Source: Phoronis australis (taxonomy: Eukaryota; Phoronida; Phoronidae). From it: DNA of 64,000 nt. The position numbers were made by a program, and so were the translations under genes. The stretch is taken from positions 125,073 to 189,072 of the forward strand of contig NMRA01000345.1 in NCBI GenBank assembly GCA_002633005.1, read 5' to 3'. This document shows positions 35,601 to 47,300 of this stretch, in pieces (the first letter of the stretch is position 1; the number at the start of each line of letters is the position of its first letter). The notes beneath the pieces were generated by a model. It had not been told where the DNA came from and made no database searches. It worked only from the letters and a program-made list of their open reading frames with translations.

Positions 35601-38600
35601 GTCTTGTCCAGATTGAGCTAACTAAAACCATTACCATATGTGTGCGTGTTTAGGCCCATGCCCCCGAATGAAAAACAGAATAAAAGCAAGAACAAAGTTG
35701 CACTTTAAAAGAACCTTCTAGGCTGATCTTGACTGAGAAATGTGAAAAATATGTCATTGTCATTGTCATTTGGAGGAAATGCAAAAGAGGAATCCTGTCC
35801 ATACTTACCTGTACAGTTTTCCATTGTCTTCAAACTCTTCTTTGTTATATTTTGATCCTCGAACGTCGGCAAACACCTTAGCCTTCATAAACTTTTGCAG
35901 CAACTGTATAGTTTGCGACCTGTAAAACACAAACAGGTTATCAAAAAGGTATGACAAAAGTTACCTGTGGCCATAACTTCAGCCTCACACTAAGCCACCT
36001 AAAGTACTTTAACTAAACATCAGAGTGTTCACAAACAGTTTATGGACTCCACTACGCGACAGAGGAATATGGATTCGATCTTCTAATGATGTAATGAATA
36101 TTGAGTAAGTGTGTATGGTCAAATATTACCACTTCGGGACACAATGTGATATGTAAGTGAAATTCTATTTTTCCCTTTTTCTCATTAAAGATAAGTAGCC
36201 AGGGTTTGGAATGACCGGTGGCAAAAAAGAGGAAAACTTTCCAGGTGATGCATCGTTCCATAAATGAATAGGCTTGTGTGACAGAAATATTTTGTGTTAT
36301 AAAATTTAACTGTCAGAAATAAATCTTTTTGCATGAATAAAGTCAAAGTAATGACAAAAAAAAATGTAAAAAGAAATGAAAAATGAGGAAACTGCAAATC
36401 AAATAAGAGGAAATTAAAATAAAAAATAGATCCTCTTAAAGAGAGGAAAATTCCAAGCCCTGAGTAGCACTGGATAAAGGGTTTATCAGCTTTAACTGCT
36501 ATTACAATATTTACCATCAGACGTTTTACGAAACCACAAGCATTCATGATGTTAAAAGCCTTGAAAAATGACTAATATAGGCAACTAACTTATAAACACT
36601 GTCTGCCGAAAATGCAACAAAAACATATCAAAGCAACACAACATATAAAAAATCTCAAGTGGGACAGATAGAATTCTAGATTTCATTTGATTTCACTTTA
36701 ATCGGATAAAGCAGACGGAGTCGAATGATTACATCTGTAGAAAGGTTCACAGCCATAAAACTGAACGTTGACTCTTTGTTAGAAGCCCGCTAACTTCATT
36801 ATTTGTACTTCAATTTTTGGTCATAAATTAAACTAAAGCTGAAGTATGTAAAGATTCACGACAGGTGTGCAAAGATTCATGACAGGTCCCCCCCTGATTA
36901 ACGCAACATTTATACTTCACCTTGTCACTTCCGTTCCAAAGTTTGGGTCTCTGGTCAGGTGACTGTGTAGCCAGTTGACAGCCTCCGTGGCCACGAAGCA
37001 GTCTTCGTGCGTCCGCAGTTGCCGACGATGACGTCCAGTGGGCATACCAGCACGAAACGTCCGGATAACATCATTCCACTGAAATCAAGCAACACTATGT
37101 TCTCACTGTAACCTTTCTAGAGTACAATCTCAAGACTTCGAGAAAAGAAATTCAAAATTATCAGTTTAATTTCAAATAAAAAGAATAAGTACCGGGTCCA
37201 GTACTTGGACGATAATTCAACATAAGATGAATAGAACATATCAGGGTCTTCGATACCCGATTTACCCGACTAACAGAAATGACTTCAAAATCCTTACAAC
37301 TCAAAGAAATACTTCCCAATACATGTCTTCATTCGTCAACAATGTCGTTTTGTACAGGAACAAGAGGTGCAACCCAGGTGACCAAGTTTCAAGCACTAGC
37401 GTACTCTGGCGGATCACGAGTTAGTGATTGGTTCACTTCAAAGATCATGTAGGTTGACATCGATGTGATTACAAATTTACAGCTACGCTAGTAGACATGG
37501 GCAGTGATGCAATCACTCTAGGCTCGGTTCACATTCTCTTTTATAGAACAAAGGACTATTTGGAAAAAAATGTTGATTGCGGAGAGTATTTGTTCGATTA
37601 GAACGATTTAAAAGACTCCAACTGCTTGCAAGGGTGTCCATACACTTCAAATGTACAATAATGTGACTTTGATAGTCATAGATAGGGTTAAGAAAATCTT
37701 TTGGGATAAAGGGTGTAAAGAATTGCTGTCACTGCATCGTGTAGATTGAGAGGAGTGTCAGACATGAATCTCTGGTCCCAGGTTAGGCAATGCATCAGCT
37801 CAAACAGAGTTGAAGATTCTATGATATGGACATAAAACAGTCGGAAAAAATTTACAGTGTGAAGGTAAAAAACTTGTTGAGTGTGCTAGCACTAACAAAT
37901 CCAATTTCTTTATCAGGGATATAACCAGGTTTCAAAACCCTGTTCGCCAGCTGGGCGAGCGACCAGAAAATCTACACGCCCAGTCCAAAGTTCAGTCGCC
38001 CGGCAGTTTGCATCTGTCACCACAAACTTGCTGCCAGTGTGAAAAAAAATCATTATTTCGTGCGTTGATGTTACCATCTATTAGGGCTACCATAATCGCC
38101 CTAATAAGTGCCCAGGGTGTTAGAAAAATTCGTTTCGGAAGGGGAGTGCTTGTTGTAGCCTAAGGCAGTTGAAACCCGGCTCCCGCAGACGAACTTCAAA
38201 ACAAACGTCACGTGACAACATGTTTGTTCGTCCAGACATTTTTCTCGCCGTGTTGCTGATCATACATGTAGATGGCACGATGCTGCACAGATGTGTACTT
38301 AAACCTGCCGCTCATCCAGACTCCACGGGAACTTAAAAAATCTTAGAGACGCTACTTATAAAACTTCATGAGGATTTCAGGTAATTTGCTTGGGTCGAAA
38401 CCATTTTTATTCAAGCATTGAAATCGCCATATCGAAGACGGCGATTTCGAGGCAGTCAGTCGGCGAGTTTTCGCCCTGGGATTTCAGCACAATTTTCTGT
38501 AAAATGATCGTAATTTAGCAGCAAAGTTTGATAGCAATGCACCACAGTTTTGTTGAAAGTCTTTCATAGATTACATATACATCACAGAGCGCAAATTTGA

Positions 38601-41009
38601 TGAATCTTAGCTTCCGATTTCACCCGTTTCGGAGACCGGGGCCCGGTCTCCAATCTTTTTACTCGAAATGGAACTCGAAATTAGGTTTGGCATTTTCTAC
38701 TCTACTTTTGGGCGAACTCAAGATAAGTGTCTATTATTCTATGCTCGAGTACACAATAACTTACGTAGATAATTTATTGCCCTTAGTTCAGAGTTTGTAA
38801 ACCCAATATTAAAGCAATAAGTTCGAGTTTGAACTCGAAATTTCGAGTTTTTACTGTAGTTTGTAGCACGAATATAAGGGTCTTCAAGGGCAAACTTGAA
38901 CTAGAAACTCCTATGCATAAACTATAATGTATTCAAGCACAGTCTGATAACCAATTATCTTAAGTTCGCACAAAAGGAGCAGAGAAATTGCCAAAAATAG
39001 TTTCGAGTTCGTTTCGAGTACAAAGATTAGAGACCGGNNNNNNNNNNNNNNNNNNNNNNNNNNNNNNNNNNNNNNNNNNNNNNNNNNNNNNNNNNNNNNN
39101 NNNNNNNNNNNNNNNNNNNNNNNNNNNNNNNNNNNNNNNNNNNNNNNNNNNNNNNNNNNNNNNNNNNNNNNNNNNNNNNNNNNNNNNNNNNNNNNNNNNN
39201 NNNNNNNNNNNNNNNNNNNNNNNNNNNNNNNNNNNNNNNNNNNNNNNNNNNNNNNNNNNNNNNNNNNNNNNNNNNNNNNNNNNNNNNNNNNNNNNNNNNN
39301 NNNNNNNNNNNNNNNNNNNNNNNNNNNNNNNNNNNNNNNNNNNNNNNNNNNNNNNNNNNNNNNNNNNNNNNNNNNNNNNNNNNNNNNNNNNNNNNNNNNN
39401 NNNNNNNNNNNNNNNNNNNNNNNNNNNNNNNNNNNNNNNNNNNNNNNNNNNNNNNNNNNNNNNNNNNNNNNNNNNNNNNACGAGACGCCATTGAAAATCA
39501 CACCACGCTATCCCAGATGCCCCGGCAATGTTGACAATTTACGTTCCTCCGAACATAAAGAGCAACTTCCGCTTTTCGAGGTGAACGTCGTCTGCAACGC
39601 CGCGGTAAGAAAGGAATTTGCCGCGGAAATTTTATATCAAATCCGATTTTTTTACGCGGAAATATTATAAAAAAAGCGGAAAGCACATTTGAAAAAAGCG
39701 GAAATCCGCGTTTCCGCGGAAAATTCCAAGCCCTGTTGGGGGTATTGCTGGGGGTGGGGGGTTACGCGTTGGAATCATGGATGCCCTGGAATATTGGGAA
39801 CCCCATTTTGGACACCCTATTTTCAAAATCCTGGATAAAGGCCTGCAACTAAGCTTCATCGAAGATATGTATAGAAGTTGAAAGGACGAATGAAGAAAAT
39901 AAGTGCTTTTTAAAGTGATATTTTTGAGTGTGGAATGTATTTTTGACCACAGGCGTCCTCAGCTTCTAATCGTCCCCAATACACTACATATAATACTACA
40001 AGGTAGGACACTCTCGACTAGAAATTCCACGGGTGCTTCACTTCAGCCGTCCATAGCAAACATAAAACTCAATAAATTTACACAAAACAGAGGTTCAACA
40101 AACCATGAAGAATTGTTCTTTCTCCCAATACCATTCACGGTGTCCTGTTCCGGCGACTTCGTAAGAAATTCGCAGTCAAAGAACAAAAATGTTCACAAAA
40201 AACCCCCGCGCACGTCCATCGGTTGCCGCTCGAGGTCAAGGACGGTACGAAAATTGCCGGTGAGTTACGGAAGTACCGACATCGTGACTTTACGCGACCG
40301 ATGTCGGTACTTCCGTAACTCACCGGCAATTTCCGTACCGTCCTTGACCTCGAGCGGCAACCGATGGACGTGCGCGGGGGTTTTTTGTGAACATTTTTGT
40401 TCTTTGACTGCGAATTTCTTACGAAGTCGCCGGAACAGGACACCGTGAATGGTATTGGGAGAAAGAACAATTCTTCATGGTTTGTTGAACCCCTGTTTTG
40501 TGTAAATTTATTGAGTTTTATGTTTGCTATGGACGGGTGAAGTGAAGCACCCGTGGAATTTCTAGTCGAGAGTGTCCTACCTTGTAGTATTATATGTAGT
40601 GTATTGGGGACGATTAGAAGCTGAGGACGCCTGTGTTTTTGACAAGGTGAAAACTCAAACTCGGTGGCCAAATGTGGCCTACCACCTGGGGGGGGGGGGG
40701 TGGGGCAAAGCAAAAGGCAATGGCCCCATATCTCTTTAAATAAGCAATTAATCTTAGACCAGTCAGTTTGGATGCTCGACTTGCAGGTGTTCGACACTGG
40801 TCGTGGACCAGTGGATTTTTTAAATTTCCTGCACAACAGTTTACAAGACAACAACACGCATACCACACGTCCAGCCGGCAGGTCACAACACAAGTTCTGT
40901 TCTGTGTTGTTTGCAACACAAAACCTAAACTTACGAGTCGAGTCGCTCTGTAAGGTCCTAACTGCGTCCCGCTTTTTGCCACTGTTGCTGTAGAGCTACT
41001 TTGGAACAT
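23640..41009 (-). CDS. DEPDC1: DEP and RhoGAP-like domain protein (12 exons, 938 aa)
   Basis: Ancestral DEPDC1A/B-type protein. In vertebrates these are mitosis-linked signalling proteins. Exons in transcript order: 41009-40935, 37078-36921, 35919-35809, 35136-34909, 32472-32342, 31479-31432, 30687-30547, 29932-28658, 27856-27684, 27010-26834, 24572-24402, 23768-23640 (TAA). All junctions are GT-AG and phases sum to 2817 nt. Residues 18-110 are the DEP domain (GPYRATRLWNDVIRTFRAGM, ATEAVNWLHSHL). Residues about 165-310 are the RhoGAP-like region (SLQEILDDDW, LPTWVLSAMRCLANWP, GFEKDVFKVVQDYF, LREPLLTYAMYDL). Residues 298-722 are a Ser/Asn-rich, probably disordered segment from one 1275-bp exon, with an 8-Asn run at about 459-466. 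Residues 723-938 are the conserved C-terminal helical region (ALQLCCLLLPPGNRRKLHLL, ADLDELLALRLVSFMIDH). It resembles both human paralogues, so I do not choose A or B. Confidence 0.95.
24573..26833. other. DEPDC1 intron 10, no recognised features
   Basis: 2.3 kb of AT-rich intron. I see no conserved coding block, no clear inverted repeats and no microsatellite. Confidence 0.55.
29432..29456 (-). repeat. AAC/CAA triplet run coding poly-Asn in DEPDC1
   Basis: On the + strand this is TTG repeated about eight times, read on the minus strand as eight consecutive Asn codons inside exon 29932-28658. Pure AAC codon use suggests a length-variable coding microsatellite. Confidence 0.9.
32832..34474. 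mobile_element. PIF/Harbinger-like non-autonomous element, 1.64 kb
   Basis: Begins GGGCTGTTCCAGCAAAATCT (then GTGTGGGAGGGGGGG) and ends with the inverse, AGATTTTACTGGAACAGCCC. It is flanked on both sides by TTA, the 3-bp target duplication expected for PIF/Harbinger. Next to each end are reiterated GGGTGGTTGCATTT/AAAATTACGGGTGG motifs. No transposase ORF. It sits in the DEPDC1 intron between exons 34909-35136 and 32342-32472 and holds a second repeat inside (about 33262-34345). Confidence 0.75.
33262..34345. repeat. Nested repeat inside the Harbinger-like element
   Basis: Bounded by ATGCGCCCACA (33289) and TGTGGGCGCAT (34329), an inverted pair. Its interior repeats a phrase of about 100-140 bp four or five times (variants of AAAATTGCCACTAGAGG, then TTTGGGAGATA), including a perfect short tandem at 33639-33683. 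Near its right end is a GGAC tetranucleotide run (34257-34296). No ORF with domain features. Confidence 0.6.
36200..36462. mobile_element. hAT-like MITE family D, complete copy
   Basis: 263 bp from CAGGGTTTGGAATGACCGGT to GGAAAATTCCAAGCCCTG, with imperfect inverted termini. Flanked on both sides by AGTAGC (6-bp direct repeat). Related sequence occurs at 59371-59616 and 60701-60901, and its CCAAGCCCTG end recurs at 39737 and 61289. Confidence 0.75.
37079..38600. other. DEPDC1 intron 1, proximal part
   Basis: No conserved exon seen. A GGTTTCAAAACCCTGTTCGC stretch near 37928 followed by CGCCCAG and CGCCCGG motifs may be a decayed transposon end, but I cannot delimit it. Confidence 0.4.
38630..39037. 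repeat. Inverted pair of about 160-bp CTCGAAA-rich segments beside an N gap
   Basis: 38630-38800 (GAGACCGGGGCCCGGTCTCC, then AATCTTTTTACTCGAAATGG) is an imperfect inverse of 38880-39037 (TTCGAGTACAAAGATTAGAG, ending ACCGG at the gap). The arms are AT-rich, with reiterated TTCGAGTT motifs between them. Probably a foldback element; the gap may hide another arm. Confidence 0.6.
39038..39479. other. Assembly gap (442 N)
   Basis: Run of N inside DEPDC1 intron 1, bordered on the left by an inverted repeat and on the right by a family D-related segment. Confidence 0.99.
39480..39737. mobile_element. Partial family D relative (inverse of 60905-61289)
   Basis: 39480-39650 is the near-identical inverse of about 60905-61082 (ACGAGACGCCATTGAAAATC; the other strand reads GATTTTCAATGGCGTCTCGT). 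The segment ends AAAATTCCAAGCCCTG, a family D terminus. Its left end is lost in the N gap. Probably part of a longer hAT-like element from which the short copies derive. Confidence 0.6.
39948..40635. mobile_element. 688-bp near-perfect palindromic element with 8-bp target duplication
   Basis: Arms 39948-40284 and 40299-40635 (337 bp each) are inverse copies; I found only three mismatches by eye (40036 region, 40093 region, 40252 region). The spacer is 14 bp. The termini are CACAGGCGTCCTCAGCTTCT and its inverse. TTTTTGAC flanks both sides (39940-39947 and 40636-40643), an 8-bp duplication as made by hAT- or P-type transposases. The mirror ORFs in the two arms arise from the palindrome and are not genes. 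Confidence 0.85.
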
Positions 41010-41339
41010 TCTATTTTCCTTAAGTAAAAACTCAAACCTAACTACCAGTTACATTGTTAAAATCAACTCCCGGAAGTGCGGTTTTAAATATGGTGGGTGA
41101 AACGTGATTGGTTAGAAATTGCGTGGCCCAGGAAGACTTTATAAAAATTCGTATTAGCAGGTTTTAAAATGCAACTAACTTCATTTCACTTAATTCTGGG
41201 CCCATTAAAAACATTTAAAATCTAAACTTAAAAACTTTTGTGTTTTTACTGTTGGTAAAAATTTCTAGATAAATATTACATTTTGGAAGATAAAAATGTA
41301 ACTTGGTTGGTTCCATGTTGACCTAGTTCGTAAACAAAT
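41010..41339. promoter_or_regulatory. Shared divergent promoter of DEPDC1 and DCAF15
   Basis: Start codons lie 330 bp apart on opposite strands. Inside are an ETS/GABP-type CCGGAAGT (41070-41077), a TTTAAA that fits the CHR consensus (41083-41088), and ATTGG (41107-41111), an inverted CCAAT/NF-Y box. NF-Y plus CHR is the known layout of DREAM/MuvB-controlled mitotic promoters, and vertebrate DEPDC1 is mitotic. The motif calls are by eye; sites this short also occur by chance. Confidence 0.55.
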
Positions 41340-44300
41340 ATGGCGACTCCTTCACGGAATGCAGTTAACAAACCTTCTGGGCCGAAATCAGTGAAAGAAC
41401 CGCGTGCTAGACTGGGACACAACGTTGTCCCAAAATTGCTGCAGAGAGAGGTATGTGTTATCAGTTGTTTTTAAATTTTAAGTGTTCTATTCTCTTCGCA
41501 GGGTCAATCTTTCAAGTGTCGTCTGCTTTTCAATTCCCGTTTCTAACGTCTCAAAACACAGTCACAGGACACAAGACAGTGACCACCGCCTCTAGCTGAC
41601 AAGAGACTGCGTAGCTCCTGTAGGAGTTTCATGCACACGAAGCTTTTCACCGAATTATGCCTCACACTGACTAAATCATCAAAGTCACGTTGTTATAAAT
41701 ACTTTTTGCAGACTATAGAGGGACGCCTGGCTTAGGCAGGAGGTCGTCGATGTATTTAATTCCTCCCAACACGAAGAAATACTCTCGTTATCAAATTTTT
41801 TCTTCGAGCAATCCCTCGTTCAGTTCCCAAAACCAGTAACTGGCCATTTTTACACTGCACATGCCAGGGGATGTGACGTCATACCACCTGCCACGCGCAA
41901 TGTTAAAAACGGCTAGTTTCCGATTTTGGGAACTGAACGAGGAACTGCTCCAAGAAAAAGTTTGATAATGGGACTCCCGTCGGGAGTATTAAATACATTG
42001 ACAGTCTCCTCAGGTGCTTCTCTAAGCAACGTGACTTTGATGTTTTAGTCAGTGTGAGGCATAATTTGCCGAAAAGCTTTTGGCGTATGAACCTCCTATA
42101 GCCGTATAGGAGATACACCATCTCTAGTCAGCTATAGACAGTGGTCACTGTTACACAAAACGCAAGACACGGCCACTGTATCAAAGAGACAGTAGACATT
42201 CCATAGGGCTGTCGTACGCCGGAAGCTTTTCGACAAATTATATGCCTCACACTGATTAAACCATCAAATTGAACTTGTTATAAGTACCTTTTTCACATAG
42301 AAGCACACCTCAGGAGACAGTTGAACTTCTTTCTCTTCACAGCTCAAACACTCCCGCAATCAAACCTTTTTTAACAAGCCTTTGTTCAGTTGCCTAAATC
42401 GGAAACTGGCCATTTTTACACTGCTCACACCAGGGGGCAGGACATCATATATTTCAAAGCACCTGGTTTGGAACTGTTTACAGTCAAGTGACCTAAATAT
42501 CGGACATTTTGGCACAATTTGCACTATATTTAATTGGAAATACTGCGGATTGTTGTAAATTCTTTACCGAAATAAAGACTTACCTTTACAGAATTGTGCT
42601 GTTACTATATCTTGTCACTTCAAGCCATGATTTTGTTCTGACTAATCTTTAAAAAACAACTGGAAATCCTCAATGAACCTAAATACCGGACACCGTGTTT
42701 CTACATACGCCACAATGTGGAAAATTGACTAACCATGTTATGACCACAGGTACCTTGTCACCAAACAGCAGCTCGTGTGTTTTGATATATTTGCTGCTAG
42801 AACACGACAACTCTGTTCGCAGTAAAATTATCCATAAAATGTAATCTGATTAAAGCACTGCATTGTTTCGGTGAATCAATGCAGACGACCAAAGCCCGTG
42901 CAATCTCACTGCAGTTTTTAGTATCTCTTTGCCTTCTTGATATGACATGAACGTGCACGGCCAGAATTTGACTTGAGTTTAAAGACAAATGAAAAAATTT
43001 AACAGTGGAAAATTGTCAGTTTATTGAGATGATTTCATCATGGAGAAAGATTTGAGTTTCAACTTTCATAAATGTTTTATGCGTTCGTCCATTTTGGGCA
43101 GACTTAGGGGTCTAAATTGCACTCTATCTTGGTGAAATCAAAACGAGGCAAAGCTATAAAGAAACGAGACTGTGCCGAACATTGAATGGATCATGGCAGA
43201 ATGGAAATCAATGCAATTTATTTCTGAGATTCTGTTTCAGGTAAGATTTTATAAAAACGTCCGATATTTAGGTACGTCTGATATTTAGGTATATACAATA
43301 TTTACATTCACTATGTATAAAAATAAAAGTTCTCAGGCTTTCTTGGTATACTTCAGTGTCTCTGGTTAAGACTTTTCAATAGTACAAGCAACTTGACAAT
43401 TGCAGGACACTTCCTAACCTTTTACTATCACCAACCTCAAATTAACAATTTAGGGATTGATAATTTGATATAGTATTGATTTTTATGGAAAATTTTGTTG
43501 TCTTTACGGAAGTATTCTTCATACCTTGATTGATGCCAACGAGTGTTATTTTTTGTAATTCTCAAGCTGTCAGTTGCAACAAATGTATGTCATTTGTGAT
43601 AGGTATAGGTCACTTCATAAGGCGAGTCTTTGGAGGCTCTTTAGGGGGTGACCGGATCAAACCATATTAAGACATAAAAAGAATGGATTGAAAACTAACA
43701 AGAAATTGAATGGGATTTCACGGCCTCTGAAAACTAACTAACACTTAGCGGCAAATAACAAGCCTGCATGGCTGCAATAGAAGACAAGACACATTAGTGC
43801 TTGTTGCATGAACTTGAGTGTTATTGTAGCATTTTTTCATCCATAATGTATAACTAATGAAATACAAATAATATAGTCTTTTAGACACACATGGAAAAGA
43901 CTGCCTAAGTTGGTAAAGAAAAGTTGGTCTTTGTAATCATATACAGTAGTTTTCAACTGTTACCAGATAAGCCTAGAAGCGGTATTTAATTACTTTTCTA
44001 GAAATTCCTTTGTTTTTCACGAAAATCGAGGAGTAACCTGCACTTAATGTGAAATTCTGTAATATTGTGTCCTATTATTGTTGAGTCGCTAATAGAAATA
44101 GCTTACCAAGACTAATCAAGGTAAAGTTTGTCTCACTCTACAGAAGTCGTTTATCAAAAGCAAATGCTCAGATGACGCGCTGACATCAACAATAAAAAAA
44201 TTGCATGCAGTCTGGTACACGGTGTACCTGACGTGCGCAGGCCGCTGTGGTGGGCCCGTTGCACTGATCATGAACAACAAAATAGCCGTGACATGGTATG

Positions 44301-47300
44301 TGACACATGACTCGAAGGCTGTAGCGTCTCGACTATTCAGAACATTTTCAATAAATAGCCAACATTATTCAGTAGACCATATTATCTAATTATTGTCATT
44401 TGTCCTAGTGTCCTACGACAGTCAACTTAATGAAAGTCTGCTTCTGGTAACAGGATTTACATAACATTGCCTTGAAATAGCCCTCAAAACAGGTGTATTT
44501 TCAGTCATATTTCACTTGCCTGGCTTCATACTAAAGATTTCTACCATCTGAACTGAGTCATGCAAGGTGCCAAAAGTGCAAGGGCATGGACATATATCAG
44601 AGCAGACACAGTACTAGACATTTGCGAATTATTTGTTATTTTTAAATTACTGGTGATTTGATATTTTGCTTGATCAATCAATGCCATTTTGTTGATTGAT
44701 CTTGATTCCACTTGCTGAAGATCGAGCATATGTACTACACTTCTTCTTTTCTCCTCAAGTCACACATCCACCAGTGCCCCCTCCCCCCGCCTTCACTTGT
44801 GCCCTACATCATTTGTGCACATCCTCGAGTTCTCGTTTCCAAGACATCGAAACTACAGAGCATTATTTTCTCCACAGGTGAATGGAAAGTTTCAACGTTA
44901 CAGCCACTCCAAACAGTTCCCTGTGTTTAATAAATTGCCTGGTAGACTAGGGTTTCGACTCAGCTCATTACTGGATGAGTCCACTTTACAGGACGGGTAA
45001 GTTCCAGTGTTTTAAACTAGAAGTGAAGAAAAGCATTGTGTAAGTCACAAAAGGCATTTCTTACAATCTCAAACTCATTGAGACTTGCAAGTGATGTTTT
45101 TTGATAATGTACCATGCTGGTTGTTGGCAAATTATCACGTGTTCTACACGTGTGTGAAATAGACGAATAAAGCACTGATATTGATATGCAGTCTTTCCTG
45201 TGGTTTGTTGGTTTCAGCTGCCAGGGCTTTTGGTATTGTTTTCTTGGCATAAACTGCTGAATTCTCAAATTTTTATTCAGTCATAGAGATACTCAGGCAC
45301 AGAAAGCATATAAGTATTTAAATGAAGTCCATGGGTTGATACAAGTCAAAATGTGGTTGTGCGTAGCAGCTCAAAAAGCTTGGTGAGAATGATGGTTAAG
45401 ACATTTATTGGTAGTCCCTAGATATACCGAACATATGCATGGTAAGGACACCTGTTGGTAGGGAAGGACATTGCACATATAATAAGGTCATGTTGTTTCA
45501 GCTATGTGTTCCTGGGGTTCACCAAGGATGGCCAGTTTGTGCTTTCCTATACCCAGAGTCTTGAGGTGGAGGACCACACTGCCTATCCGGTCTATGTGTA
45601 CAAGCTACAGTGGTGGAGATTTATTCCTCACAGGAGATTACGCCAGGTTGGTGATGGCACTGAACAATTCAGTAATTATAAAAATAAAATTAGATTATTT
45701 AAAATGAAATTTTTCCATGCACTCTCACTCATAAAAGGTAGATTTCTTTTTTATCCTAAAAGTTTTATTCTTTAATGTAAACTGTAAAGTAAAATATAGT
45801 TGTTAAATATATTTCCTTTAAAATACCGCAATGGCATTTATTTTTACAAATGCAGAAAGTAACAAAAGTTAATCAGAACATCTGGGAAAGTAAACCTTCA
45901 CAAACTAATTTAAAGTAACTTTTAAATGTGCGAGCACAAACACTTTTGTATTCTTGGAAAGCAGTCACACACCTGCGACCACCTATATTTGTGAACCTTT
46001 GCATTTCTAAACACGTCTTAATCAATTTGTGTCACTGTTACTCACACATGCTACCGTTAACTTGCATCTTGCAGTGTGCTGAGGTGAGGTTGTTTGGCGA
46101 AGAAGAAATTCAACATGATCTATATCTGGCTGTCTGCCAGTGGCCCACACAATCTTCGCAGATTCTAGTTTATGGATATTGGTACGTTGGATGTTCGCAA
46201 TAGGGCTGTCCCGGATTTCACGACGATAGAACTATCCTTTTTCCCGGAGATTAAAAAGCGGGTGACCTGGTTTTGGAAATCAGGCACATTTTCGTGTTTC
46301 TCATTGATGTCAGGAAGGCGAAGAATTTCAGGTCATGCATTCACACGTATTTGTCCAACTTTCTCACATCGGACTTGCAGCAAACAGCACAGCTGTAATT
46401 TTTCATTGGCATTGAAAGGATGAATAGAGTAATGTAAACAAGAAAAACTTGTAAAGAATCAGACAACTACAAATAACATGTGAAACTTCGGTGGCACGAC
46501 AACAAAAACGTGCCTGACCGATGTTTACTTCATTGTGGGTAAATACAGCGAGATTCTAGCGTCGCTGTGTAATCCAGGATGGCCCTATGATACTCAAAGT
46601 GTTTGTAAACCCACCTGTGACTGAAAGAAACTAACATTTGATTTAGACTACATACCAGTATAAAATTGGTCTCGCAGTGTTTCTTACCTTCATGTGATTC
46701 TATTTCCGTTACCACCTCAAGTCACATGTAATGCGTACAGGTGCTGTTTTCGAATTCGCTACGGTTGGCCAACCTCGATAAAATCTGAAGGGTTTTCTTG
46801 AGTCACTGATAGTTTCTTGTTGGTAACGGAAATGGAATCCTATCACTCTGCATAACATTATGAGACCGGTGTTATGAGAGTAAAAGTCCTACTTCAATTT
46901 TTGTGTTTAGCTATCTAAACATGTTGAAGTACAGGAAAATGCTTCTACTGAAACCATAATCAGTCAAAATGATTCTACTGAAACCATAATCAGTCAAAAT
47001 GCTTCTTCTGAAATCATAATCAGTCAAAATCATTGTCCTCGCTCTGTACACTGGTGTTGATGGGGTTTGCTTGTTTACGCGCAGAATAGTGTAAAACTCA
47101 GTCATCGTCCTAACTACATTTTATGTTAATGCAAAATGTGCTGTCAAACATTTGTTAGGGAGTGAAACATGTCATGAAGTTGATTATTCATTGCTATGAT
47201 GAAATGTAGGTTGAAATTGAATTGATGTAAAACTAATAATTGAAGTAACCCCGTATTAATATTTCACTCAATCATCAAAGTTACAATATTATAACCGTAT

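Noticed and set aside
38911-39501. ORFs of 154-196 codons
   Set aside because: They are made almost entirely of N.
39903-40893. Pair of mirror-image ORFs of 181 and 252 codons
   Set aside because: Both arise from the arms of the 688-bp palindromic element; no protein domain is visible.
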